The position numbers were made by a program, and so were the translations under genes. From assembly GCA_900548845.1 (NCBI GenBank), contig URMI01000072.1, positions 1 to 6,108 on the forward strand: a stretch of DNA of 6,108 bases, given 5' to 3'. Below the pieces are notes generated by a model. The model did not search any database and was not told where the DNA came from. It saw only the letters and a program-made list of their open reading frames with translations. This stretch comes from an uncultured Clostridia bacterium. GTDB lineage: Bacteria > Bacillota > Clostridia > Christensenellales > Borkfalkiaceae. Positions 1-6,108 of the stretch are shown here, piece by piece (within the stretch, counting starts at the first letter, position 1; each line of letters begins with the position of its first letter).

Positions 1-1
1 T

Positions 2-670
2 TTCCGGGTGGAGAGGGGGCAGACGCTCGCCGTCGTGGGCGGCACGGGCGCAGGCAAGACGACGCTTCTAAAGCTCCTTCTGCGCTTTCTCGATGCCGAC
101 GCGGGCGAAGTCTTCGTGGGCGGCATGAACGTTAAGGACGTCCCGCAAAAGGAGCTCCGCAGCCACCTCGGCTACGCCCCGCAAAAGAGCGCGCTTCTTT
201 CGGGCACCATCCGCGAAAATCTCGCCTTCGCCGACCCTTCGCTTTCGGACGAAGCCCTCATGGCGGCGGCAGACACCGCCTGCGCAGCCGAATTCATCAC
301 GGAAAAGGGGGGCTTGCAGGCAGAGGTCGCGCAGGGCGGCCGCAACTTCTCGGGCGGGCAGCGCCAGCGCCTCTCCATCGCCCGCGCCGTTGCCGCCAGG
401 CCTTCCTATGTGCTCTTTGACGACAGCTTCTCCGCGCTCGACTTCGCAACGGACGCCAAAGTGAGGAAAAACCTCAAAGAGCGCTTTGCAGGCACCACGA
501 AAGTCATCGTCGCCCAGCGCATCTCCACCGTGCGCGATGCCGACGTCATCGTCGTTTTGGACCACGGCAAAATGGCAGGCGCAGGCACGCACGAAGAACT
601 TCTGAAAACTTGTCCCGCATACCGCGAAATAGCCGAATCACAATTATCCCAGGAAGAGTTGGGCAGGTAA
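2..670 (+). CDS. ABC exporter half, C-terminal ATP-binding domain with degenerate catalytic site (5' truncated by window)
   Basis: This is the nucleotide-binding domain of an ABC exporter half-transporter. The frame is open to the left edge, reading Phe-Arg before the GTG at 8, so that GTG is an internal Val and not a start; the membrane domain lies outside the window. Visible motifs are Walker A GGTGAGKTT (38-64), the Q-loop Gln (182-184), signature FSGGQ (347-361), Walker B YVLFD (407-421) and D-loop SALD (431-442). Two key residues deviate. The catalytic Glu after Walker B is Asp (422-424), and the switch-loop His is Gln (515-517). In heterodimeric exporters of the TM287/288, BmrCD and LmrCD type, one partner carries such changes and forms the degenerate, slow ATP site. 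The C-terminus, with YREIAESQ, also fits that partner type. The next gene would be the competent partner. The substrate is unknown; drugs, lipids or peptides are possible. Confidence 0.93.
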   Translation, partial: FRVERGQTLAVVGGTGAGKTTLLKLLLRFLDADAGEVFVGGMNVKDVPQKELRSHLGYAPQKSALLSGTIRENLAFADPSLSDEALMAAADTACAAEFITEKGGLQAEVAQGGRNFSGGQRQRLSIARAVAARPSYVLFDDSFSALDFATDAKVRKNLKERFAGTTKVIVAQRISTVRDADVIVVLDHGKMAGAGTHEELLKTCPAYREIAESQLSQEELGR

Positions 671-783
671 AAGATTTCTCGCGTCATACGGTGTCGTGCT
701 GCGGCAACTTTCGGTCACTTACGCCTTAGTAAGCTCCCTCAAGTTTTCCTCGCACTCCTTGTCTGACGCGGAACTTTTTTACC
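666..783. repeat. Long imperfect palindrome (about 118 bp) between the two exporter genes
   Basis: Nearly all of the gap between the ABC genes is one nested inverted repeat. Perfectly paired segments are GGTAAAA/TTTTACC (666-672 with 777-783), CGCGTCA/TGACGCG (680-686 with 764-770), GTGC/GCAC (696-699 with 752-755), AACTT/AAGTT (706-710 with 741-745) and CTTAC/GTAAG (718-722 with 729-733), with a 6-nt loop. All are centred within one base of 725, so this is a single long structure, not chance short matches. Weak or unpaired stretches lie between them. The left arm overlaps the upstream stop codon TAA (668-670). The right arm contains a T6 run (775-780). It could be a dispersed palindromic element (REP- or MITE-like), a transcript-processing or attenuation hairpin, or an unusual terminator. 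I could not identify a family. Confidence 0.6.
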
Positions 784-794
784 TTCGTATCCAT

Positions 795-801
795 AGAGGA
801 G
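795..801 (+). promoter_or_regulatory. Ribosome binding site of the second ABC gene
   Basis: AGAGGAG lies 7 nt before the ATG at 809 and supports that start. It sits outside the upstream palindrome, so the hairpin need not hide it. Confidence 0.8.
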
Positions 802-808
802 AAATATC

Positions 809-2569
809 ATGAACCAATCGCCGCTTTCCAAATTACTTCGCTACTGCAAGCGCCATCTTGCAGGGCTTATCGCCGTGCTCGTATTGAGCATCGCGGGCGT
901 CTTTCTCACCGTCTTTGCCGCCACCTTCTTAAAAGAGCTCACCGACTACATCGAATCGGCATCCCGTCAGGCATCGGGCTCCGTCACGATGGCAGACGTC
1001 ATCGATATGAACGTCATCCTCCGCCTCGGTCTGACGCTCACGGGCATGTACTTAGGCTCCGCGTTCTGCTCTTATTTGCAAGCCTATCTCATGGCGGGCA
1101 TCAATCAGAGCGTCGCGCGCCGTCTCAGAACGGATATCTCCGCCAAGCTCGGCAGGCTTCCCATGCGCTATTTCGACGGCCACGCTCTGGGCGATACGCT
1201 CTCCCGCGTCACCAACGACGTCGATACCGTCGCCCAGTCGATGGCAAGCTCTTTGAGCACGTCGCTCACGGCGGCGGTGCAGCTCATTGTCGTCATCGTC
1301 ATGATGTTCCTCACCGACCCGTGGATGACGCTCACCGCCTTTGCGACCGTTCCCTTCTCTCTCCTTGTCATCGCCTTCATCGTGCGCCGCTCGCAGAAGT
1401 ACTTCCGCGCCCAGCAGCAGCGCCTCGGGGCGCTCAACGGCTGTGCAGAGGAGTACTACTCCTCGCTCGAGCTCATCCGCGCTTACGGCGCCGAGGAGCG
1501 CGCCCTTCAAAGCTTCGAACAGGGCAACGAACGCCTCCGCGCTTCCATGTACCGCGCCAATGTCATCTCGGCGATCGCCCATCCCCTGACGACCTTCATC
1601 TCCAAGCTCGGCTATGTCGCCATCTGCGTGGTAGGGGGCATCCTGATGGCGCGCGGCGGGGCAACGCTCGGCGATCTTGCCGCCTTTCTTCTCTACATCA
1701 ACCTCTTCCAGTCTCCCTTGTCGCAGCTCGGGCAGGCGGCGAACTTGTTCCAGTCCGCCTCTGCCGCCGCAGGCCGCGTCTTTGAATTCCTCGAAGAGGA
1801 GGAAGAACCGCAGGAAACGCCCGCCGCGCACATTGCGCCCGAAGAGGTGAAAGGCGCCGTCGAATTCCGCCACGTCTCCTTCGGGTATGATGCTTCCCAC
1901 CCCGTCCTCCGCGATTTCTCCGCGACGGTCAAAGCGGGGCAGAAGGTCGCCATCGTCGGCCCCACGGGCGCAGGTAAGACGACGCTTGTCAATCTTCTGA
2001 TGCGCTTTTACGAATGCGAAGGGGATATCCTCATCGACGGCGTCTCCATCAAATTGCTCTCCCGCGCCAACGTGCGCGATCTCTTCTCGATGGTCTTGCA
2101 GGATGCATGGGTGTTCGGCGGCACGCTCAAAGATAACGTCCTCTACAGCAAGCAGGGCGTTCCCGAAGAGCGCGTCAAAGAGGCGGTCATCGCTTCCGAT
2201 ATCTATCACCTCGTCGCGGCGCTCCCGCAGGGTGCGGAGACGGTCATCGGCGAAAATTCCCTCTCGGGCGGGCAGAAGCAGCTCGTCACCATCGCCCGCG
2301 CCATGATCGAGGATGCGCCCATGCTCATTTTGGACGAGGCGACTTCTAACGTCGACACCCGCACCGAGCGCACCATCCAGGCGGCGATGGACGCCCTCAC
2401 CAAGGGCCGCACGAGCTTCGTCATCGCCCACCGCCTCTCGACCATCCAAAATGCCGACCTCATCCTCGTGCTCGACCACGGCAACATCGTCGAGCAGGGC
2501 ACGCACGAAGAGCTCCTTGCCCGCCGCGGCTTCTATGCAAACCTCTATAACGCCCAGTTCGCAGGCTGA
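809..2569 (+). CDS. ABC exporter half-transporter, fused membrane and ATP-binding domains (catalytically competent partner)
   Basis: This is a complete 586-residue half-transporter of the usual length, with an N-terminal six-helix membrane domain and a C-terminal ATPase. Likely helices are near residues 18-41, 69-95, 152-170, 172-193, 253-281 and 288-308. The intracellular stretch around 120-139 (YFD..GDTLSRVTNDVD) is typical of exporter coupling loops. An acidic linker (Glu329-333) leads to the ATPase. There the A-loop Tyr is 360, Walker A is 384-392 with Lys390, the Q-loop Gln is 431, signature LSGGQ is 485-489, Walker B ends at Asp509 with catalytic Glu510, and the switch His is 541. All are consensus, unlike the gene just upstream, so the two probably form a heterodimer in the cytoplasmic membrane with one active and one degenerate site. 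Family knowledge allows drug, lipid or peptide export; the substrate is not visible. The start at 809 is supported by its SD and by the natural N-terminus before helix 1. Confidence 0.95.
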   Translation: MNQSPLSKLLRYCKRHLAGLIAVLVLSIAGVFLTVFAATFLKELTDYIESASRQASGSVTMADVIDMNVILRLGLTLTGMYLGSAFCSYLQAYLMAGINQSVARRLRTDISAKLGRLPMRYFDGHALGDTLSRVTNDVDTVAQSMASSLSTSLTAAVQLIVVIVMMFLTDPWMTLTAFATVPFSLLVIAFIVRRSQKYFRAQQQRLGALNGCAEEYYSSLELIRAYGAEERALQSFEQGNERLRASMYRANVISAIAHPLTTFISKLGYVAICVVGGILMARGGATLGDLAAFLLYINLFQSPLSQLGQAANLFQSASAAAGRVFEFLEEEEEPQETPAAHIAPEEVKGAVEFRHVSFGYDASHPVLRDFSATVKAGQKVAIVGPTGAGKTTLVNLLMRFYECEGDILIDGVSIKLLSRANVRDLFSMVLQDAWVFGGTLKDNVLYSKQGVPEERVKEAVIASDIYHLVAALPQGAETVIGENSLSGGQKQLVTIARAMIEDAPMLILDEATSNVDTRTERTIQAAMDALTKGRTSFVIAHRLSTIQNADLILVLDHGNIVEQGTHEELLARRGFYANLYNAQFAG

Positions 2570-2627
2570 AAAAGGAAAATATCTTGTCATTGACGAAAAA
2601 ATTTTGATAGAACCTCACAGTTTTTTC

Positions 2628-2636
2628 TGCTATGAT
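2628..2636 (+). promoter_or_regulatory. Candidate extended -10 promoter for the hydrolase operon
   Basis: TGCTATGAT fits the extended -10 pattern TGnTATAAT with one mismatch in the hexamer (2631-2636), in an AT-rich stretch after the exporter gene. No good -35 is placed at 16-18 bp; a TTGATA at 2604-2609 is 21 bp away, which is too far. Extended -10 promoters often tolerate a poor -35. Transcription would start near 2642-2645, about 35 nt before the ATG. Confidence 0.5.
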
Positions 2637-2648
2637 TAAGAAAAAAGG

Positions 2649-2664
2649 GGAGCCGCGCGGCTCC
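2649..2664. promoter_or_regulatory. Perfect 16-bp GC palindrome, hairpin in the leader of the hydrolase operon
   Basis: GGAGCCGCGCGGCTCC is a perfect palindrome that can fold as a 6-bp GC stem with a GCGC loop. On the + strand no T-run follows, so it is not a normal intrinsic terminator for the exporter genes. If transcription starts near 2643 it would form the very 5' end of the mRNA and could stabilise it. It stops one base before the SD, so it does not mask it. Read on the - strand, the hairpin is followed by CC and then six T (2646-2641), the shape of an intrinsic terminator for leftward transcription; no - strand gene is present to use it. Confidence 0.6.
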
Positions 2665-2665
2665 T

Positions 2666-2671
2666 AAGGAG
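2666..2671 (+). promoter_or_regulatory. Ribosome binding site of the nucleoside-hydrolase-like gene
   Basis: AAGGAG lies 7 nt before the ATG at 2679 and directly after the GC hairpin. It fixes this ATG as the start. Confidence 0.85.
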
Positions 2672-2678
2672 AACACCC

Positions 2679-3668
2679 ATGAAACGCGAAGAAGTCTTAC
2701 AGAAATTAGGTTTTTCCATTCCCAACGAAAAGCGCATCCGCGTCATCGTCCACAGCGACCTGAAAAACGAGGCAGACGATCAGTACGCCGTCATGCATCA
2801 TCTGCTTTCCCCCAACGAGGAAGTGCTCGGCATCATCGCGGGGCACTTCGAATGGTTCCCCCGCCTTGCCGAAGAAGTCGCCGCAAGAGGGGAGTCGGGC
2901 CGCTTCGGCGAAGGGCTCAGGACTATGCTCTCCCGTCGCGGCAACACCATGCAGATGAGCTACGAAGAGGGCGAGCGCCTTTTATCTTTGGCGGAGATCG
3001 ACGACGTGCCCCTTTTGAAGGGCGCACAGTTTGAGCTCGCCCACGGCGACGAGCCGAGCGAAGGCGCCAAGTTCATCGTCCAAGAGGCAATGAAGGAAGA
3101 CAGCCGCCCGCTCTTCGTGTGTTTCTTAGGCGGCATCACCGATCTTGCCGCAGCCTACAAGATAGAGCCCCGCATCGCACAAAAGCTCACCGCCGTCTGG
3201 ATCGGCGGCGGCTCCTATCCCGCGGGCAACCCCGAATTCAACCTCTGTCAGGATATCGATGCTGTCAACCTCGTCTTTGAAAGCAATATCCCGCTCTGGC
3301 AGGTCCCGCAGGACGTCTACCGCACGATGGAAGTCAGCTTTTCCGAACTCGCCCTCCATGTCGCCCCCTGCGGCAAGCTCGGCAAATATCTCTTCGACGA
3401 GCTGGTCGAAACGTCGCAGACCATCATCGGCGTGGAGAAGGACCGCTTTCCCGAGACGTGGGTCTTGGGAGACAATCCCACGGTGAGCGTGCTCCTCGAA
3501 TGGGGGCAGCACTATTTCGACGAAGTCCCCGCGCCTCACGTCAATGCCGACGGCACCTATTCGGAAGGCGCAGACAAAGCGCGTACCATCCGCGTCTACC
3601 GCTCGGTCAACGTGGGGCTCACCTTCCGCGACCTCTTTGCAAAGCTCGCGCTCTGCTACAAACCATAA
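2679..3668 (+). CDS. Nucleoside hydrolase (IunH-like) family protein
   Basis: This 329-residue soluble protein has no signal peptide and the landmarks of the inosine-uridine nucleoside hydrolase fold, whose members split N-ribosidic bonds using a bound calcium. The N-terminal metal loop reads HSDLKNEADDQYA (residues 25-37). Asp27, Asp33 and Asp34 match the family's DxDPGxDD ligands, but the first Asp is His25 and the loop is two residues longer. GGITDLA (151-157) matches the GPLTNLA segment that gives the Thr ligand. WIGGG (174-178) and PEFNLCQD (185-192) match the GG...EFN..D substrate-binding block. GDNPT (264-268) supplies the last Asp ligand (265), while the preceding catalytic His of classic enzymes is Gly264. 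It may therefore act on something other than ordinary purine or pyrimidine nucleosides. It is the first gene of an operon with a family 3 glycosidase, whose SD overlaps its stop. The family is sure; the substrate is not. Confidence 0.82.
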   Translation: MKREEVLQKLGFSIPNEKRIRVIVHSDLKNEADDQYAVMHHLLSPNEEVLGIIAGHFEWFPRLAEEVAARGESGRFGEGLRTMLSRRGNTMQMSYEEGERLLSLAEIDDVPLLKGAQFELAHGDEPSEGAKFIVQEAMKEDSRPLFVCFLGGITDLAAAYKIEPRIAQKLTAVWIGGGSYPAGNPEFNLCQDIDAVNLVFESNIPLWQVPQDVYRTMEVSFSELALHVAPCGKLGKYLFDELVETSQTIIGVEKDRFPETWVLGDNPTVSVLLEWGQHYFDEVPAPHVNADGTYSEGADKARTIRVYRSVNVGLTFRDLFAKLALCYKP

Positions 3669-3673
3669 AGGAG
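3667..3673 (+). promoter_or_regulatory. Ribosome binding site of the GH3 gene, overlapping the upstream stop codon
   Basis: AAAGGAG begins inside the TAA stop (3666-3668) of the preceding gene and is 7 nt before the ATG at 3681. With only 12 bp between the genes, this points to co-transcription and possibly coupled translation. Confidence 0.85.
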
Positions 3674-3680
3674 AACAAAT

Positions 3681-6059
3681 ATGCCGAGAACAAAGGACAA
3701 TCTGAAACGGGAAGTTGCGTCTCTGCTCTCTAAAATGACGGTCAGGGAAAAAGCCTCCCTTCTCTACGGGCGGCGCTTCTGGTACGTCACGGGTAAGGAG
3801 ACGGGGCAGCCTCTTCCCGAGATCATGGTAACGGACGGCCCGAGCGGTCTCAGAAAGCAGTGCGGCAAAACGGATATGATCGGGCTCAACGAGAGCGTTC
3901 CCTCCATCGCCTATCCCACGGGCTCGGCGCTCGCCTCCTCGTGGGATCCCGCTCTCCTCTTTTCGGTGGGGCAGGCGCTCGCAGAAGACTGCATCAAGGA
4001 AGAAGTTTCCGTCCTCTTAGGCCCCGCCGTCAACCACAAGCGCGATCCCTTATGCGGCCGCAATTTTGAATATTATTCGGAAGATCCCGTTCTCACCGCC
4101 GACCTCGGTACGGCGATGGTGCAGGGCATCCAGTCCAAGGGCGTGGGGGCGTGCGTCAAGCACTTTGCCTGCAACTCGCAGGAAGACGCCCGCTTCTTCT
4201 CGGACAGCATCGTCGACGAACGCGCCCTGCGCGAAATTTATCTCCGCCAGTTCGAAGCCATCCTCCGCCGCGCGCAGCCGTGGATGGTCATGACGGCGTA
4301 CAACAAAATCAACGGCACCCACTGCACGGAAAACAGCCGCCTTATGACGGACATCGCCCGCCGCGAGTGGGGGTATGAAGGGCTCTTCGTCACCGATTGG
4401 AGCGCCATGCGCGATCAGCTCGCCGCCTACCGTGCGGGGCTCGATCTCGAAATGCCGGGCACCGTCGGGAGCGATCTCGACCTCGAGGAAGCCGTGAAAA
4501 GCGGCGCGCTCTCCGAAGAAGTGCTCAACGAGCGCGCGGGCAAGGTGCTCGAACTTCTCTTAAAGAGCGGGCAGAAAAAGCCGGCCCTTCCCAAGAACAT
4601 GCAGGCGCAGCATCTCGCTGTCGCCCGCCGCGCGGCGGAAGAGTCCGCCGTCCTCGTCAAAAATCAAAACATCCTGCCGTTCTTCGCAAAGCAGCCCATC
4701 CTCGTCATCGGCGCGTTTGCAAAGCAGCCCCGCTATCAGGGCGGCGGCAGCAGCAAGGTCATCCCCGTTCTGCTCGAAAACGCTCTCGAAGAGCTCCAAA
4801 AGCTGGGCGCAGAAGTCGTCTTTGCCGAAGGCTACGCCCGCAATTCCACCGAGCCCGACCCCTCGCTCATTCAGGAGGCCGCATCCCTTGCAAAGAAGTA
4901 TCCTCAGACCGTCGTCTTTGCGGGGCTCCCCGAATCGTGCGAAACGGAGGGGGAGGACCGCACCACGCTCTCTCTGCCCGCCTCCCACAACGCCCTCATC
5001 GAGGCGGTGCTCGAAGCCAACCCCGAAGCCGCCGTCGTCTTGACTGCGGGCTCTCCCGTCACCCTCCCGTGGGAGAAGAAGGCAAAAGCCATCCTTTTTA
5101 CCTATCTTGCGGGCTGCTGCGGCGGCTCGGCTGCGGCAAATCTCCTTCTCGGCAAAGTCAGCCCTTCGGGAAGGCTCGCCGAGACGTGGCCGCTTTCTTA
5201 CGAAGATACTCCCGCAGCCGCTTACTATCACAAGCATGAGGACTACGCGGAATACCGCGAGAGCATCTTCACGGGCTACCGCTTCTACGACAGCGCAAAA
5301 AGAGCCGTGCTCTTTCCCTTCGGGCACGGGCTCTCCTATACGTCCTTTTCCTATTCCGATCTCTGCCTCGACGGCCATGTCGGCAAAGGGAAACCGCTCA
5401 CGCTCTCCTTCCGCCTCAAAAATACGGGCAAGTGCCTCGGCAAAGAGACCGTGCAGGTCTACGTCCAGAAGAAGGAGTCCCGCATCTTCCGCCCCGAAAA
5501 GGAGCTCAAAGCCTATTCGAAGTTCACCCTCGGCAGGGGCGCCGAAGTGCGCGCCGTCCTCACCCTGCCCCCCGATGCCTTCGCCTTCTACAATGCGGAG
5601 AGCGGCTGCTGGCAGACGGAGACGGGCGTCTATTTCATCCTCGTGGGGGCAAGCTCGCGCGACATCCGCCTCGCCGCCGAAGTGTATGTAGAAGGGGACG
5701 GCGACGTGCCCGATCTCCGCGCAGTTGCGCCCGTCTATTACGACATGCCGTCCGCCTCCCAAGAACTCCCCGAAGATCAGTTCCTCGCCCTTGCAAAGGC
5801 GAACAAGCCCAAAGAGCGCGACCGCACCACGATCACCCGCTATTCTCCCATCAAGGACCTCGCCTTTTCCAAGGGCGGCAGACCCATCTACGAAAGTATC
5901 GTCAAGCGCGCCTCTTCCAATCCCGACCCCGAGATGGCAAAGACCAACCTCAAAATGGCGATGGATATGCCCGTCATGAACCTGTTCATGGGCAATTCCC
6001 GCCGCAGCGAGGTGGACAAAATTTTACAAATCGCCAACGGCGGCACGCCCGAAGAATGA
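3681..6059 (+). CDS. Family 3 glycoside hydrolase, beta-glucosidase type, cytoplasmic
   Basis: This 792-residue GH3 enzyme probably removes terminal beta-linked sugars, most likely glucose, from imported oligosaccharides or glycosides. It has no signal peptide, so it should act in the cytoplasm. The N-terminal barrel (about 15-295) holds TDGPSGLR (51-58), the substrate-binding KHF (160-162) in KHFACNSQEDAR, and VTDW (237-240) with nucleophile Asp239. The second domain (about 315-500) has ESAVLVKN (321-328), YQGGGSS (352-358) and ETEGEDR (421-427); Glu423 is the best candidate for the acid/base. A fibronectin-III-like domain follows (about 560-670, with VQVYV and RPEKELKAY). No PA14 insert is present. 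The last 120 residues form an extension shared by many Firmicutes GH3 enzymes, with a MPVMNLFM segment (763-770). The KHF block with an Asp nucleophile excludes the NagZ type, which has a different His-Asp loop. Sugar specificity (glucose, xylose, others) cannot be set from sequence. It is second in an operon with the nucleoside-hydrolase-like gene. Confidence 0.93.
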   Translation: MPRTKDNLKREVASLLSKMTVREKASLLYGRRFWYVTGKETGQPLPEIMVTDGPSGLRKQCGKTDMIGLNESVPSIAYPTGSALASSWDPALLFSVGQALAEDCIKEEVSVLLGPAVNHKRDPLCGRNFEYYSEDPVLTADLGTAMVQGIQSKGVGACVKHFACNSQEDARFFSDSIVDERALREIYLRQFEAILRRAQPWMVMTAYNKINGTHCTENSRLMTDIARREWGYEGLFVTDWSAMRDQLAAYRAGLDLEMPGTVGSDLDLEEAVKSGALSEEVLNERAGKVLELLLKSGQKKPALPKNMQAQHLAVARRAAEESAVLVKNQNILPFFAKQPILVIGAFAKQPRYQGGGSSKVIPVLLENALEELQKLGAEVVFAEGYARNSTEPDPSLIQEAASLAKKYPQTVVFAGLPESCETEGEDRTTLSLPASHNALIEAVLEANPEAAVVLTAGSPVTLPWEKKAKAILFTYLAGCCGGSAAANLLLGKVSPSGRLAETWPLSYEDTPAAAYYHKHEDYAEYRESIFTGYRFYDSAKRAVLFPFGHGLSYTSFSYSDLCLDGHVGKGKPLTLSFRLKNTGKCLGKETVQVYVQKKESRIFRPEKELKAYSKFTLGRGAEVRAVLTLPPDAFAFYNAESGCWQTETGVYFILVGASSRDIRLAAEVYVEGDGDVPDLRAVAPVYYDMPSASQELPEDQFLALAKANKPKERDRTTITRYSPIKDLAFSKGGRPIYESIVKRASSNPDPEMAKTNLKMAMDMPVMNLFMGNSRRSEVDKILQIANGGTPEE

Positions 6060-6108
6060 CAATATTTTGATATAAAGGTGCAAAATAGTAAAAGAGCAGA
6101 CCCTAGAT
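6060..6108. other. AT-rich intergenic end of window, no gene seen
   Basis: The 49 bases after the GH3 stop are AT-rich and contain no hairpin followed by T-run, so no terminator for the hydrolase operon is visible here. TTGATA at 6067-6072 resembles a -35 box, but no convincing -10 sits at the right distance. The operon may continue or terminate beyond the window. Confidence 0.5.

Noticed and set aside
8..10. GTG as start of the first ABC gene
   Set aside because: The frame continues upstream to the window edge, there is no SD before it, and it lies immediately before Walker A inside the domain, so it is an internal Val codon.
671..780. Short reading frames through the palindrome on the - strand
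   Set aside because: They have no SD or recognisable motif, and the region is explained by its palindromic structure.
759..793. Possible promoter for the second ABC gene (TTGTCT at 759-764 with TATCCA at 788-793)
   Set aside because: The spacing is 23 bp and the -10 is poor. The sequence is better explained as the right arm of the palindrome.
44..1986. Near-identical stretches around the two Walker A motifs (44-66 and 1964-1986) and near the two C-terminal ends
   Set aside because: These reflect shared motifs of paralogous ATPase domains with similar codon choice, not a mobile or regulatory repeat.
1052..2590. Long open frame of 512 codons on the - strand opposite the ABC gene
   Set aside because: It is a shadow of the GC-rich + strand gene. 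The translation is low-complexity, rich in Arg, Asp, Glu and Gly, and has no known motif, while the + strand has complete ABC motifs, an SD and normal length.
4560..5762. Open frame of 400 codons on the - strand opposite the GH3 gene
   Set aside because: The same codon-bias effect: it has no family motif, and the + strand frame carries all the GH3 landmarks through this stretch.
6067..6091. Promoter for a gene to the right (TTGATA with TAGTAA)
   Set aside because: The spacer is only 13 bp, and the match could be chance in AT-rich DNA at the window edge.

Overview
The window is GC-rich with C/G-heavy third codon positions. Every gene lies on the + strand, and all three starts that are present have a purine-rich Shine-Dalgarno (SD) exactly 7 nt before the ATG. 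That, the type of exporter and the type of glycosidase suggest a Gram-positive, Firmicutes-like anaerobe, probably a gut member of the Clostridia. This placement is inference from style and gene content; there is no rRNA or marker gene to test it.

Left half (2-2569): the two halves of an ABC exporter. The first gene is cut by the left edge, leaving only its C-terminal nucleotide-binding domain (NBD). That domain carries Asp for the catalytic Glu after Walker B and Gln for the switch His. The second gene is a complete 586-residue half-transporter with consensus Walker A/B, signature, Glu and His. This is the signature of a heterodimeric exporter with one degenerate and one competent ATP site. 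Between the genes (666-783) lies a long imperfect palindrome, about 118 bp, whose paired segments share one centre and whose left tip overlaps the stop codon of the first gene. It is the least ordinary feature in the window.

Middle (2570-2678): a short AT-rich intergenic region with an extended -10 promoter candidate. It is followed by a perfect 16-bp GC palindrome ending one base before the SD of the next gene. A new transcription unit probably starts here.

Right half (2679-6059): a tight two-gene operon of a nucleoside-hydrolase-fold protein with a variant metal-binding loop and a cytoplasmic family 3 glycoside hydrolase (beta-glucosidase type). The SD of the second overlaps the stop of the first. 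Together they look like intracellular hydrolases that split glycosidic bonds in imported compounds; the real substrates cannot be read from the sequence. The last 49 bases hold no gene. I see no CRISPR, phage, insertion sequence, tRNA or defence system, and nothing that clearly forms a new biological system.
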